Below are positions 24,911 to 34,532 of a stretch of 64,000 bases of DNA, piece after piece (within the stretch, counting starts at the first letter, position 1; every line of letters starts with the position of its first letter). Location of the stretch: positions 57,426-121,425 of the forward strand of contig NZ_JALJCL010000013.1 of NCBI RefSeq assembly GCF_023698535.1, given 5' to 3'. A model generated the notes under the pieces. The model saw nothing but the letters and a program-made list of their open reading frames with translations, did not search any database and was not told where the DNA came from. This stretch comes from Halorientalis regularis (GTDB lineage Archaea; Halobacteriota; Halobacteria; Halobacteriales; Haloarculaceae). The position numbers and the translations under genes were made by a program.

Positions 24911-26688
24911 GCATTCCCTTCGAACTCGAAGCTGTCGAACACACTCTGGTTGAAATCGTTCATCTTCTCGGCGGCCTCGGTGTTCTCCTCGAGATCCACA
25001 GCCATCTCCTCGAAGTTGTTCTCCAGTTCGACCTCCGAATCCGCGCTGCGAAGGCGCTCGAACACTTCCTGCTCGAAGTCACTCCCGGACTGCTCCATCC
25101 GCGACAGGATATCCCGAAGCCCACCGATGGACTGGTTGAACAGGTCGATCTTCCCGTAGAGTTTGTCCAGTACGTGTTCCTCGACGGTATCCTCGAGCGC
25201 CATGTTGAACACGTGGACTTCGCGGTTCTGCCCGATCCGGTCGACACGCCCGATCCGCTGTTCGACCTTCATCGGATTCCACGGCAAGTCGTAGTTGACC
25301 AAGACGTTGCAGAACTGCATATTCCGCCCTTCGCTGATCGAATCCGTCGCCACCATGACACCGCCTTCCGCCTCGAAGTCGGCGACTTTCTGGGCCTTCT
25401 GCTTACTGGACAGATCACCGTTGACGACGTGGACAGGTTCGTCGAGTGTCCGCACACTCTCGGCGATCGCATCCTGTGTCGGCCGGAACTGCGTGAACAC
25501 GACCACACGCGTCGTGTTCAACTGCTCCTGAATCGTCTCGATGACGTTCTGGAGTCGCTGTTGCTTGGTCGTCTGCCCCATCCTGTCGACAACAGCCTGG
25601 ATCTCTTCCATCGACTGCCGCTCCGCACGCGACAGTTGCTTTGATTTGTCGGCGAGCCAGCGACTGACCGTCTTCTCGACAGCATACGGGCTGCTGACGA
25701 CTTCCTTCTGGAGCGTGAGCAACACCAGATGACGCGCTCCCTGACTGGAGTAGTGTTCGCGGACGTGCCGCGTCACTTCGTCGTAGAGTTCTCGTTCACG
25801 GTCAGCAGGTTCGAAGACGTTCGTATGCACCTCGCGGTTCGTGAAATCGATCTTCGTCTCTTCACGCCGGTTCCGAATCATCACCTGCTTGAGTTTGCGC
25901 TGAAGATCGTCCGCGTTCTTGATCTGAGCGCTCTCCCTATCAGCGACGTACCGGCGATTGAACTCCTGTTCCGTCCCCAGCAATCCAGGGCGAATGAGAT
26001 CGACGACGTTGTACAGATCGGTGATGTCGTTCTGGATCGGCGTCGCCGTCGCGAAAAACGCGTTTCCGTAATCGATGGCATCCATCAACTCGTACCGTTG
26101 CGTGTCGGCGTTCCGGACGTGGTGCGCTTCGTCGAGCACCACCACGTCCCAGCGCCGTGAGAGTACGTCGTCACGGTGTGTTTTTGATTTCGCCGTGTCG
26201 ACGCTGGCGACGATTTTGTCGTGCGCATCGAATCCCTCGAAGTCATCGTCGTAATTGCACACGAACTCGAGACCGAACTTCTCTTGCAGTTCGTCCTGCC
26301 ACTGCGGCGCGAGTTGCGCCGGCGTCAATACCAGAAACGTGTCCCGACTGTCTCGGAAATCCATCTCCTTCAACACCATCCCGATCTCGATGGTCTTCCC
26401 GAGCCCGACCTCGTCGGCGAACAACGCACCTGATCCCATCTGGAACAATGCACGATGCGCAGCGTTGAGCTGGTGATCCAGGAGTTTGATCCGGTCTTTG
26501 ATCTCCTCGACCGAGAGCAACTCCTGCTGCCCCTGAGCGATTGAAAACCGATGTGACTGCACGTTCAGCAGATGCTCTGTCGTCTCGTCAGGTCCGTCCT
26601 CACTGAGGGCTTCGGTGGCGACCGACGCATCGTCGATCGAAAACGTCGAACCAGGGGACTGGTTGCGCCTTGCCCCGCCATCTGACAT
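24907..26688 (-). CDS. SNF2/RapA-type DEAD helicase (ATPase)
   Basis: A 593-aa SF2 ATPase: ADEVGLGKTIE near residue 93 (Walker A), VVLDEAHHVRN near 184 (Walker B), ATATPIQND near 213 and a C-terminal lobe with VVVFTQFRPTQ near 400 and NPMKVEQRIGRVDRIGQNR near 480. This is the SNF2/RapA subgroup found in defence operons such as type II DISARM, but none of the DISARM partners (DUF1998, PLD, methylase) is present. It is the first gene of a four-gene operon with 4-nt overlaps, reading away from a shared divergent promoter. It is expected to translocate on double-stranded DNA. Confidence 0.9.
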   Translation of the reverse strand: MSDGGARRNQSPGSTFSIDDASVATEALSEDGPDETTEHLLNVQSHRFSIAQGQQELLSVEEIKDRIKLLDHQLNAAHRALFQMGSGALFADEVGLGKTIEIGMVLKEMDFRDSRDTFLVLTPAQLAPQWQDELQEKFGLEFVCNYDDDFEGFDAHDKIVASVDTAKSKTHRDDVLSRRWDVVVLDEAHHVRNADTQRYELMDAIDYGNAFFATATPIQNDITDLYNVVDLIRPGLLGTEQEFNRRYVADRESAQIKNADDLQRKLKQVMIRNRREETKIDFTNREVHTNVFEPADRERELYDEVTRHVREHYSSQGARHLVLLTLQKEVVSSPYAVEKTVSRWLADKSKQLSRAERQSMEEIQAVVDRMGQTTKQQRLQNVIETIQEQLNTTRVVVFTQFRPTQDAIAESVRTLDEPVHVVNGDLSSKQKAQKVADFEAEGGVMVATDSISEGRNMQFCNVLVNYDLPWNPMKVEQRIGRVDRIGQNREVHVFNMALEDTVEEHVLDKLYGKIDLFNQSIGGLRDILSRMEQSGSDFEQEVFERLRSADSEVELENNFEEMAVDLEENTEAAEKMNDFNQSVFDSFEFEGNA

Positions 26689-26846
26689 ATGACAAACTTG
26701 TACTGCTAGCTAACACATAAGAATTTCCGTAGTGTAGTGCTGTTTCACCCATTAATATGTATGATGTAACACAATATGTGTCGACAGGCATATAGTAAAC
26801 CCAGCGATAGGTTAGACAAGAACGCTTCACTGGTGTTCGATACGAT
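26689..26846. promoter_or_regulatory. Divergent promoter region of the candidate defence system
   Basis: 158 nt, distinctly AT-rich, between the minus-strand SNF2 operon and the plus-strand two-gene operon. TATA-like stretches such as TTAATATG (about 26752) and CATATAGTAAA (about 26789) are present. Both halves of the system are probably controlled from here. Confidence 0.5.
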
Positions 26847-27704
26847 ATGTCCGATGGCCACGCATCCGGTGACGAATGGGAGAATCACTATCGCGGCTAC
26901 CGACTCCACACCAACCAAGAAGGCGACGTCTGGTGGCAAGTCTACGACGGAACCGACCGCCTCTATCTCGACCCAACACCAGAGGACCTCGTCGAACAAC
27001 TGCTCACGGTCAAACGCCTCGGCGGGCGGATCCGAGTCACCGAAGGAAACGATGTCATCGCCAAAGAAGAACGAGGCGACGACTACGAAACCATCTGGAT
27101 CGGAACGCTCTCGCTATCGGGCGAACTCGTCCCAGCAGACGACCCAGAATACAGTATCGACATCCAACCTGATAACCTGAGCCCCGGCGACCTCTGGCCT
27201 AGCGTGTACGACGGCGCCAAATATTCGTTCGGCCCAGGCGCAGAGCGCGTCTGGTGGAGTAATCCAGGCACGCACAAGCGACATCCCGTCACATCGGCTC
27301 TTCCCACCGACATCACAGAGCGACTGGCCCGTTACAAACCACAGGGCGGTTCGCTACGAGTGACTCCCTGGAATGACGTCATCACGCTCGTCGATGCACA
27401 CCCGGCATCGGACAACCTCCGCCAGCAGTTCAACGACCTCCCCCGCGTCGTCAAAAACATCATCAAACTCCGCAAAGAACGCGGCGTCGAGAAACTGCCC
27501 GTCTACCTCGGCTCCATCGACGAAACACCGCTCACGGTAGCCGAACCGGACTCACTCACCGACCAACTCTCGGCCAAAGAACAATCCGAACTGGAATCTT
27601 GGGCGTCGTCGCTCGGCTCCACGACATCGACGGACCCGGAAGACCACACAGTAGACGACGCCGACGAAAACGATATTCCACACGACGACCCGACTGACTG
27701 GTAG
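26847..27704 (+). CDS. Beta-domain repeat protein, partner of the XPB-like helicase
   Basis: A 285-aa acidic protein of unnamed family. It carries two copies of the unit also seen at 19486: LGGRIRVTEGNDVI...IWIGTLSL near residues 50-90, and QGGSLRVTPWNDVI...LPVYLGSI near 168-225. Between them is LWPSVYDGAKYSFG...WW, the counterpart of PWPSAYRGSQYSI. The last 60 residues are a disordered acidic tail. The next gene begins 2 nt after its stop, so the two are co-translated. A shared domain with both helicase-containing halves of the locus supports one system. Confidence 0.7.
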   Translation: MSDGHASGDEWENHYRGYRLHTNQEGDVWWQVYDGTDRLYLDPTPEDLVEQLLTVKRLGGRIRVTEGNDVIAKEERGDDYETIWIGTLSLSGELVPADDPEYSIDIQPDNLSPGDLWPSVYDGAKYSFGPGAERVWWSNPGTHKRHPVTSALPTDITERLARYKPQGGSLRVTPWNDVITLVDAHPASDNLRQQFNDLPRVVKNIIKLRKERGVEKLPVYLGSIDETPLTVAEPDSLTDQLSAKEQSELESWASSLGSTTSTDPEDHTVDDADENDIPHDDPTDW

Positions 27705-27706
27705 CG

Positions 27707-30577
27707 ATGGGGCGACGCTTCCCGCCGCCGCTGTTCGGGGCCGAGGACATGAAGGCAAGGAGCCGTGCCTTCGTCACGCTCGCCACTGACTCGTCCGACC
27801 CCCTCTCGAAAGATGCGTTCGTCGACCGCTGTCGCGACCGCCTCACGAAACCAGACGGTGAACGCTACTCTGAACAGTACATGCGGCGCATCGTTTCGAC
27901 ATACGTACAACTGGGCGTCCTCCGACAAACCAACGATGGACTAACCGTCTACCAGTTCGCGCAGGATTGGATCGACGGCGAACTGGATTTCGGGACGTTC
28001 CTCTGGTACGCCGTCAAACGAAAGTGGGCCATCGAAGGCGACTTTCCAGAGGGGGTCGAGGGACTGTACAGTATTCACTCGGTAGTACACCAGGCCGACG
28101 CCCCAGTCACGCGCTCCGAGATAGAATCACGACTCGCCGCCGAACAGGGCTACGAATTCAACGAAGAACGAATCCGCGGCTATCCCTCCCTCCTCGAAAG
28201 CATGGGTGCCCTCCACCAAACCGACGACGGGTACGTGACGTTAGCGCCCGACCGATTCGCAGAACGGTTCCGTAACGCCGATTTCCTCTGGCAGTTCGAA
28301 CAGTGGCTCAAACGCGAGGGCCCGAACACGAACCCGCCACCGGATCGAGTAAAGCGAGATCTGGCGAAATACTACATGTACCGGGAATCCGGCGGGCATG
28401 GCCGCCATCGGAACCTACTCGATACCGCACGAACCGATTATCTCGCTGACGCGTCGCTTACCGACACCTCGAAACCCCAACTCCGACGCTCGGACCGGTA
28501 TCTGGAGCAACGACGCCATCGTCGTGAACTTCGCGACGAGATCCAGGATCATTTCGACGCGCTGGATTCTCGCTCCCTCGCCGGGCTCTCGACGGACGTT
28601 CTCGAGCGAATGGCGGCAGCCCCGACCGAACGTGAGGCTGTTCGAATCAAATCCAGTGCCGGCTCGGGAATGTCCCGTGCTGACCTCGAAGCGATGGCAG
28701 ACGCACCACGCCCATCGTACACCTACCCTGACGAGTTCGAACTCTACGACTGGCAACGGGAAGCGGCCGACGAATGGTTCGATACCGACTCAGCGTCGGA
28801 GCGCGGGATCGCACAGGTCGTAACCGGCGCTGGCAAGACCGTCATGGCCCTGGAAATCGTTCGCCAGTGGCTCGACCGCAATCCAGACGGTGTCGTGACC
28901 GTCGTGGTCCCGACGAAGGTCCTTATGAAGCAGTGGCTGACCGAACTCGTCGAGAAACTGAACGTCCCAGCTGACGAGATAGGCTGGGCTGGTGGCGGAC
29001 ACAAAGACGGCTTCGAGGACGGATACAGAATTCTCGTCAGCATCGTCAACTCCGCAGTCAAAGACGACTACCTGCATGAGACCCTGAACACCGCCGACGC
29101 CACTGACCACCTGCTCGTCGCCGACGAGTGCCACCGCTACACCGGCGACACGTTCTCGAACATCTTCGACTATCCGCGAACCGCCTCACTCGGACTCTCC
29201 GCGACACCACTTTCGGACCCCAGCGACGAGGAACTCTCTCCAAGTGATGAACTCCTGTTAGAGGAACTCGGTGAGATCTATTACGAACTCTCCTACGACG
29301 AAGGGCTTGAACGCGGGTTGATTCCGCCGTTCCGGATCAACTATATCGGATTCGACCTGACCGACGCCGAGGGAACGGCGTACGAACGACTGAGCGATCA
29401 GGTCTCCGACGCGGTCACGAAGATCGAAAACCGATACCAGAACCGACTGTACGATTTGAACGGGAGTTTTGCCCGGAAGCTACAGGTGATCAAAGAGAGC
29501 ATCGACGGTCCGACACCGGCGATCAGCGATTACTTCCAGTACACACAGGAACGCCGGGAGCTCGTCGCCGACGCCGTCGCTCGACAGGCGATTACACTCC
29601 GGTTGCTGGAGGAGACGATCGACAACGAGCAGAAGGCGATCGTCTTCCAGGAACGAATCGACCAGTTAGAGCAAATGGTCGCCCCCAAGGAAACCCGCGG
29701 CCGAAACCCCCGAACGGGCGACGTGTCACAAGCGGACATCGACAGAACACGCCTCTACGAACAGTACCCGGCTCTCGAAACCGTCGACCGACAGCTCGAA
29801 GACCTGTTTTTCTCGGCCAAGTACAAACCCGTGATGTACCATTCGGGCCATCGGAGCGACGCCTGGAACGACTTCGCCATCGAATGGTTCGATGACGACG
29901 GCTTCGCGAACGTGATGCTCAGCGTCAAAGCCCTCATCGAAGGCGTGGACGTCCCCAGTGCCGACGTCGGCATCGTCCGGGTCTCATCCGGGAGCGTCCG
30001 CCAACGAATCCAGACGCTCGGTCGCGTCCTCCGGACGGGCGAGGACGCGAGTAAACGCTCCGAACTATACGTGCTGTACGCGAGCGATACGGTCGACGCA
30101 GACATCTTCGAGAAGCACGACTGGCGAGACGAATTGGCCCGTGCCGACGTTCGCCACCTAACCTGGGAAACCGGCGAAAACGCTGTCGAGGGTGAACTAC
30201 GGCCTGCAACCGAAGACGAGATTCCAGAACCACCGACGACACGTGAGATTCCCGATCCAGAGACACTCGACGTGGGTGATCCGTACCCCGGTCCACGCCG
30301 CGGATACGAGTTTAGCGTCGACGCTGACGGTCGCCCGTTCGAGAAAACCGACGGGCGAAAATACATCAATGACGATGACTACCAGGCTGTCGCAGACATT
30401 GCATACGAGATGAAAGGTGGCGGAACGGTGAGAGTGAACGAAGCCAACCACGCGATAACCCGGGTTGACGGCGAAATGGTGTTTCTCGGCGGCCTCAAAT
30501 CACCGGACAACATCACGTACAGCGAGGCATCCGGCGGACTCACTGATGAGCCCGATATGGACCTCGATGACCTATAA
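27707..30577 (+). CDS. XPB-like SF2 helicase with winged-helix N-terminus
   Basis: A 956-aa protein. The N-terminal 330 residues contain winged-helix-like repeats (SKDAFVDRCRDRL...YMRRIVSTYVQLGVL, and SEIESRLAAEQGYEFN). The SF2 core follows: LYDWQREAADEWF (Q-like motif) near 345, TGAGKTVMALEI near 373, VADECHR near 472, GLSATPLSDP near 500, then VKALIEGVDVPSADV near 745 and RQRIQTLGRVLRTG near 765. The final ~95 residues (YPGPRRGYEFSV, GGGTVRVNEANHAI, MVFLGGL) repeat the beta domain of the 26847 and 19486 proteins. The arrangement resembles restriction-type helicases, and the C-terminal domain links it to the rest of the locus. Confidence 0.85.
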   Translation: MGRRFPPPLFGAEDMKARSRAFVTLATDSSDPLSKDAFVDRCRDRLTKPDGERYSEQYMRRIVSTYVQLGVLRQTNDGLTVYQFAQDWIDGELDFGTFLWYAVKRKWAIEGDFPEGVEGLYSIHSVVHQADAPVTRSEIESRLAAEQGYEFNEERIRGYPSLLESMGALHQTDDGYVTLAPDRFAERFRNADFLWQFEQWLKREGPNTNPPPDRVKRDLAKYYMYRESGGHGRHRNLLDTARTDYLADASLTDTSKPQLRRSDRYLEQRRHRRELRDEIQDHFDALDSRSLAGLSTDVLERMAAAPTEREAVRIKSSAGSGMSRADLEAMADAPRPSYTYPDEFELYDWQREAADEWFDTDSASERGIAQVVTGAGKTVMALEIVRQWLDRNPDGVVTVVVPTKVLMKQWLTELVEKLNVPADEIGWAGGGHKDGFEDGYRILVSIVNSAVKDDYLHETLNTADATDHLLVADECHRYTGDTFSNIFDYPRTASLGLSATPLSDPSDEELSPSDELLLEELGEIYYELSYDEGLERGLIPPFRINYIGFDLTDAEGTAYERLSDQVSDAVTKIENRYQNRLYDLNGSFARKLQVIKESIDGPTPAISDYFQYTQERRELVADAVARQAITLRLLEETIDNEQKAIVFQERIDQLEQMVAPKETRGRNPRTGDVSQADIDRTRLYEQYPALETVDRQLEDLFFSAKYKPVMYHSGHRSDAWNDFAIEWFDDDGFANVMLSVKALIEGVDVPSADVGIVRVSSGSVRQRIQTLGRVLRTGEDASKRSELYVLYASDTVDADIFEKHDWRDELARADVRHLTWETGENAVEGELRPATEDEIPEPPTTREIPDPETLDVGDPYPGPRRGYEFSVDADGRPFEKTDGRKYINDDDYQAVADIAYEMKGGGTVRVNEANHAITRVDGEMVFLGGLKSPDNITYSEASGGLTDEPDMDLDDL

Positions 30578-31438
30578 AATATACCTATTAAGTCAAAGAT
30601 AAAAAAACGTCACTTGGAGTTCGGAAACTACGATTTCGGAAATTACGATTTCCATAGTTCCTCTCGTGCCTCCGGAGAGATTGTAGAATATATGTTAGAA
30701 TCCCCAAATGAGATATTCCACGCCGTGAACGGTGTGGTTTCCCCGCATGAGAATTCCGACGAACTGCCGAGAGAAGCCCCATGACTCCCCTAGCCACAGG
30801 CTGTGGTAGGTTTCGGGTAAAGACCGCACCCCAGTTTCGTGGCGCTCAAAGCCTTCCTGTACTTCGTACTGTTCGTTACCCCCGCCTAATTTCATCCTCC
30901 TATATGTAAATGAGATGTAATTTTCGCGGATTTCATAGCGTTCAATCTCTTCTTGAACTTAAATCCCCCCACACACCTAATTTCATGGATTCACTTCATT
31001 GAGGGTGGGGGTGGGGTGGTCAAATTCTACATCCCCTGATTAGAAGCGCAATCTGGAAGTCTTTAGACCTTGTTTGAATCTTACTGTATAGACAAAAACT
31101 GTTCAATCTGCTGTAACAATATGCTTCCAACAAGTGCTAATAGTCAAGATATCTTGTTACTATACCTTATCCTAGATATTATTTATATGGTGTGGTGGGT
31201 ACTCTTGTTGTCGGTCGTTAACCCCACCGCAACTCTGGTGCGGAATCCATGAAATTAGGAGTGGGTGTGTTCCAATCCATTTCTACAAGACTAAATCCTC
31301 TAATATTCTCTCTTAGAGGCGCTAAAATGCGGATACTGGTTTACTCGACTGTAGCATTCGATGAAGAGTACGAAGACTACGAATGCCGTGAACACTGGCA
31401 AACTCGTTCCCGATCAGACGGATTTCATACCTCTGCAC
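30578..31438. other. AT-rich gene-poor region
   Basis: About 860 nt without a credible gene; base composition drops sharply. It contains a 17-bp perfect inverted repeat pair (listed separately), a polypurine/polypyrimidine stretch near 31008 and several short hairpins. It separates the candidate defence system from the HNH gene and looks like a mobile-element or plasmid scar. Confidence 0.5.
30976..31259. repeat. Possible MITE bounded by 17-bp inverted repeats
   Basis: CCTAATTTCATGGATTC at 30976-30992 is repeated in perfect inverted form at 31243-31259. The 284-bp segment between the outer ends is AT-rich and non-coding. A partial copy of the motif (CCTAATTTCATCC) lies at about 30885. No target duplication was identified. 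Confidence 0.45.
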
Positions 31439-32425
31439 TCAGACCCACGCGAGTTCTGCGTTGTGTTCGGCGAGATACGCGGTCTCCAAGCTGGCTTCGA
31501 GCACTGCAACCTGCTCGCCCGCTCGCTCAAGAATCGTCCGCTGTAGCAAGTCACTCTGCGTTTCGAATGACGGATTCACGCGCAGTCGATAGTCCTGATC
31601 GAACGTGAACAGGCCCCGATCAAAGGCAGCGTGATGCGTCTTACTCAAGGGCACGACGTTCCCCAGGTCTGCCCTGTGGTCGGGATACTCACTCCAGGAC
31701 AAAACGTGCGCCACGTCTAGTAGTCCCGGATGATCGACGCCGGATACTGGGCACGTCCGGTCGTGCTGTGCGATCACCGTCGCGCGAAACTCCGGATCGA
31801 CCGCTCGCGCAGTCACCACCGTCTCGTAGGTCCCAACCGACACGTCCGAGTCACCCCCAGCCGGCGTCCACTCCGAATCCGCCCACTCCTCCACCGCACT
31901 CTCGACGAATCCTCGCCCCTCACTCGTCAACGCGAACTCGTCGTCCCGTTTCTCGACGAGACCCATGCTTCGCAGCCAATTCACCCGTTGCTTCGCCATA
32001 TCCGGCTCCCCGGGACTCCACCCCAACTCGGGATGCGTGTCCAGTTGCTGCTCGCTCACTTCCGCCAACGACATCGGCCCAGCAGACAACGCATACAGGA
32101 GACTCCGCAGTCCGACGTTCCGCTCACACATGATACCCAACAGTGTCCCGACATCACCCTGCTCAACGTACTCGCGGCCAGCATCACCGAGTTCCCAGTG
32201 ATCGTCTGTCTCGCGAAGGAATCCGACCTGTTGTAAATAGCTCACTCGCCGCAGTATCGACTCTCGACTCGACACGTTCGGGAACGATCCGCGGTGCCAC
32301 CCGACGAGCTCGTCCGCCGTCGGCTGATGCGACTCGACGAACTCGAGAATAGCGTCTAACGTCTCGACGTACCGTGTTGCACCGCCGAACATCGGCACAA
32401 TACTCCGAAGGCGGTCCGAAGGCAT
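31439..32425 (-). CDS. HNH endonuclease with winged-helix domains
   Basis: A 328-aa protein. Residues 20-90 and 105-185 look like two winged-helix units (ESILRRVSYLQQVGFLRE, MAKQRVNWLRSMGLVEK). An HNH domain occupies about 225-290: CPVSGVDHPGLLDVAHVL, the Asp-x-Ala-His of an HNH active site, followed by NVVPLSKTHHAAFD. This type, ending in RVNPSF...L, is common in haloarchaea and is predicted to cut double-stranded DNA. The C-terminal half is related to that of the protein at 49221, whose N-terminus differs. No methylase is adjacent, so it may be a modification-dependent nuclease. Confidence 0.8.
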   Translation of the reverse strand: MPSDRLRSIVPMFGGATRYVETLDAILEFVESHQPTADELVGWHRGSFPNVSSRESILRRVSYLQQVGFLRETDDHWELGDAGREYVEQGDVGTLLGIMCERNVGLRSLLYALSAGPMSLAEVSEQQLDTHPELGWSPGEPDMAKQRVNWLRSMGLVEKRDDEFALTSEGRGFVESAVEEWADSEWTPAGGDSDVSVGTYETVVTARAVDPEFRATVIAQHDRTCPVSGVDHPGLLDVAHVLSWSEYPDHRADLGNVVPLSKTHHAAFDRGLFTFDQDYRLRVNPSFETQSDLLQRTILERAGEQVAVLEASLETAYLAEHNAELAWV

Positions 32426-32526
32426 GCAGACATAGTGACAGAGCCAGATGATGATCTTTTCCCCGGCAAAGCCGGAACTTCTATGCGACGGTGGTACTCT
32501 GTCTTGGTGACTTACCTGCGGTTAGC

Positions 32527-32874
32527 TTAATGGAATCCGATATTAGCCGGGTCGGAGTCACGGTCAAGCGTGACTTCGAGAACGCCATTGTTGTAGCTCA
32601 TCTGCGCGGACTGATCGTCGACATATGCTGGCAGGTCGATGCGCGTGCGGAACGGGCGCGGGTCACGTGCTGCTCGGATCGCTAGTACCCGCCCATCGCA
32701 CTGAATGCCGATCTCGTCTTGGCTGGTGTCAGGAATGTCTGCGACGACCCGAATTTCATCCTCGTATTCGTGAACATCAACAGCCTCCGCCTCATCGCCA
32801 CCAGATAGCATCTCGTTGATCTCGTCAAAGACATCACCGAACGGATTCTCGTCGTCGTCCGTGTTCCGTCTCAT
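32527..32874 (-). CDS. Hsp20-family small heat-shock protein
   Basis: A 115-aa protein starting at ATG 32874. An alpha-crystallin-type beta sandwich covers residues 30-112: EAVDVHEYEDEIRVVADIP, a strand with RVLAIRAAR, and the terminal NNGVLEVTLDR motif typical of Hsp20. The N-terminal arm is short and acidic (NPFGDVFDEINEML), as in the haloarchaeal Hsp20/GvpH group. It should act as an ATP-independent holdase in the cytosol. It is a single gene with no gas-vesicle genes nearby. Confidence 0.85.
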   Translation of the reverse strand: MRRNTDDDENPFGDVFDEINEMLSGGDEAEAVDVHEYEDEIRVVADIPDTSQDEIGIQCDGRVLAIRAARDPRPFRTRIDLPAYVDDQSAQMSYNNGVLEVTLDRDSDPANIGFH

Positions 32875-33306
32875 CACTATTTACACCGTCGTCACGCCGA
32901 TAAGAATTCGGTGCTCGTTCGACAAGCGCGCCTACTTCATCGACTACGCAATTCGATGAATCGCTTTCTTCGTGGATCGCATACCGGCATCGGTGCCGGC
33001 ATGAGCTTACGGATCAACTTGTTGACCTCCTCTGAGTACTCCTTTGTCGCGCCAGGGTACTCACTGGATCAGACAAGAGAACTGACCACCGAATCTCTGC
33101 TCTACGATCGGCGGGTCACTCAACGCCGAAACTCTGTTGACGCTGAACGCGCCACGACTCGTCTCAATCCGTTTCAGGCCGATGGTTCAAATATAATGAC
33201 AAGCTTCTATGAGAGGGTACGGCTTGGTCGATGAATGGTAGAATGAAAAACATTCATGCTGGCTGCGGGAACGGGTTAGTGCGTGTACCAATTTGTCCCC
33301 GATGAA

Positions 33307-34308
33307 ATGGACCGAAAGCGAGCCCACCACCAGGCGGTCAAACAGGATGCCGATGACATTGATGCCAAACGAATCGGGAACCTGGGTGAGATCGCGTTCG
33401 AGCAGTTCTGCCGTGAGTATCTCCCGAGCGAGATGTGGGAGTGGAACAACGAAACCGCGATTCGTCGCTGTAATCCCGAGAGTTTTGCCGGACACGATTA
33501 CGAGGTGTTCGGCTACGAAGTCGATGTCAAAACATCGCGAGACATCCTCGCGTTCAAACCAGACGCCCTCGTCGAAAACGACTCGGACGACGATATTATC
33601 GTCATGGTCTGGCACCGAGACAACGAGGACAGCTTGATACTCATCGGGTGGGAGCGAGTCGACACGCTGCTCTCGAAAGTCCGGACCGAACAGCAGTATT
33701 CCGGGGACTCACCCATGAAACTGGAGCACCTTGCAACCCGACCCATGAACGATTTGCAGGATCTCGGTCCGAACACCGCGCACATGAACCAGACACCCGA
33801 GAACCCATTCCAGCCCGGCGACCGCGTCGAGAAAGCTGCTGACAACGACGCATCGGTCGGCGTCGTGGTCGAAGTACTTCCACCGGAAACTCAGGTCGAA
33901 CTCTACGGGCAAGAACTGAACGGCGAAGCCGTTAGAGTCGCTTTCCCCAGCTCCATGGACGAAGGCCCAGGCGACTGGCGCGACATCGACCCAGCACTCC
34001 TATCCTCGTACTGCGTCGACCAAGATATCAGCCTCTACACCTACAAGCACGAGAACCTCCAGTTCGCAGCCAACCCATTCACCGTCGGCGACTACGTCAT
34101 CAAAACCTCACACGACGATCCCAACCCAGCGGTTGTCGTTGAACGATCCGAGACAGATGATACTCTCACTGTCGTCTACGAGGGGCCGCGAGGCGACGAA
34201 GTCCCGCCAGCTAACCTGCCGGATCATTGTGAGGAAGAAGGCTTGTCGACATACGAGTATTCCCACACAGAACTGGAATTCGCTGACATTGGCCAAACTG
34301 ATAAATAA
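33307..34308 (+). CDS. PD-(D/E)XK nuclease with two tandem C-terminal beta domains
   Basis: ATG at 33307 is preferred over an in-frame GTG at 33283. The N-terminal 130 residues contain GNLGEIAFEQFCREYLP, then HDYEVFGYEVDVKTSRD, a good D...D-x-K nuclease site. Residues 165-335 are two similar units of about 85 residues, each beginning NPF-x-x-GD-x-V and ending Y-x-Y-x-H-x-x-L-x-F, with an SH3/KOW-like feel. They may bind DNA or a protein partner. The gene stands alone between Hsp20 and the IS6-truncated gene, with AT-rich DNA on both sides. It is a predicted restriction-type nuclease with unknown target. Confidence 0.7.
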   Translation: MDRKRAHHQAVKQDADDIDAKRIGNLGEIAFEQFCREYLPSEMWEWNNETAIRRCNPESFAGHDYEVFGYEVDVKTSRDILAFKPDALVENDSDDDIIVMVWHRDNEDSLILIGWERVDTLLSKVRTEQQYSGDSPMKLEHLATRPMNDLQDLGPNTAHMNQTPENPFQPGDRVEKAADNDASVGVVVEVLPPETQVELYGQELNGEAVRVAFPSSMDEGPGDWRDIDPALLSSYCVDQDISLYTYKHENLQFAANPFTVGDYVIKTSHDDPNPAVVVERSETDDTLTVVYEGPRGDEVPPANLPDHCEEEGLSTYEYSHTELEFADIGQTDK

Positions 34309-34532
34309 AGCCAAATATGAAAGTTAAACCATTCCAATAGAGGTAATTTTAGTAATGGATTTAATAATACAACAAACACTCAAGAAGGAGTCGGATTCAA
34401 TCAACAAGCTACTGAGCGGATAGCAACCATGGACAGTTAGCGTCATTAAGTGTCAGAGAATAATAAAAGTATCTACCACTGGATCACACTTCACACTATG
34501 ACACCTATGGATCAATCTATCTTACCCAAGCC

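Noticed and set aside
24907..30577. Calling the SNF2/XPB locus DISARM
   Set aside because: DrmA/DrmB (DUF1998), PLD and methylase partners are absent; only the helicase type is similar.
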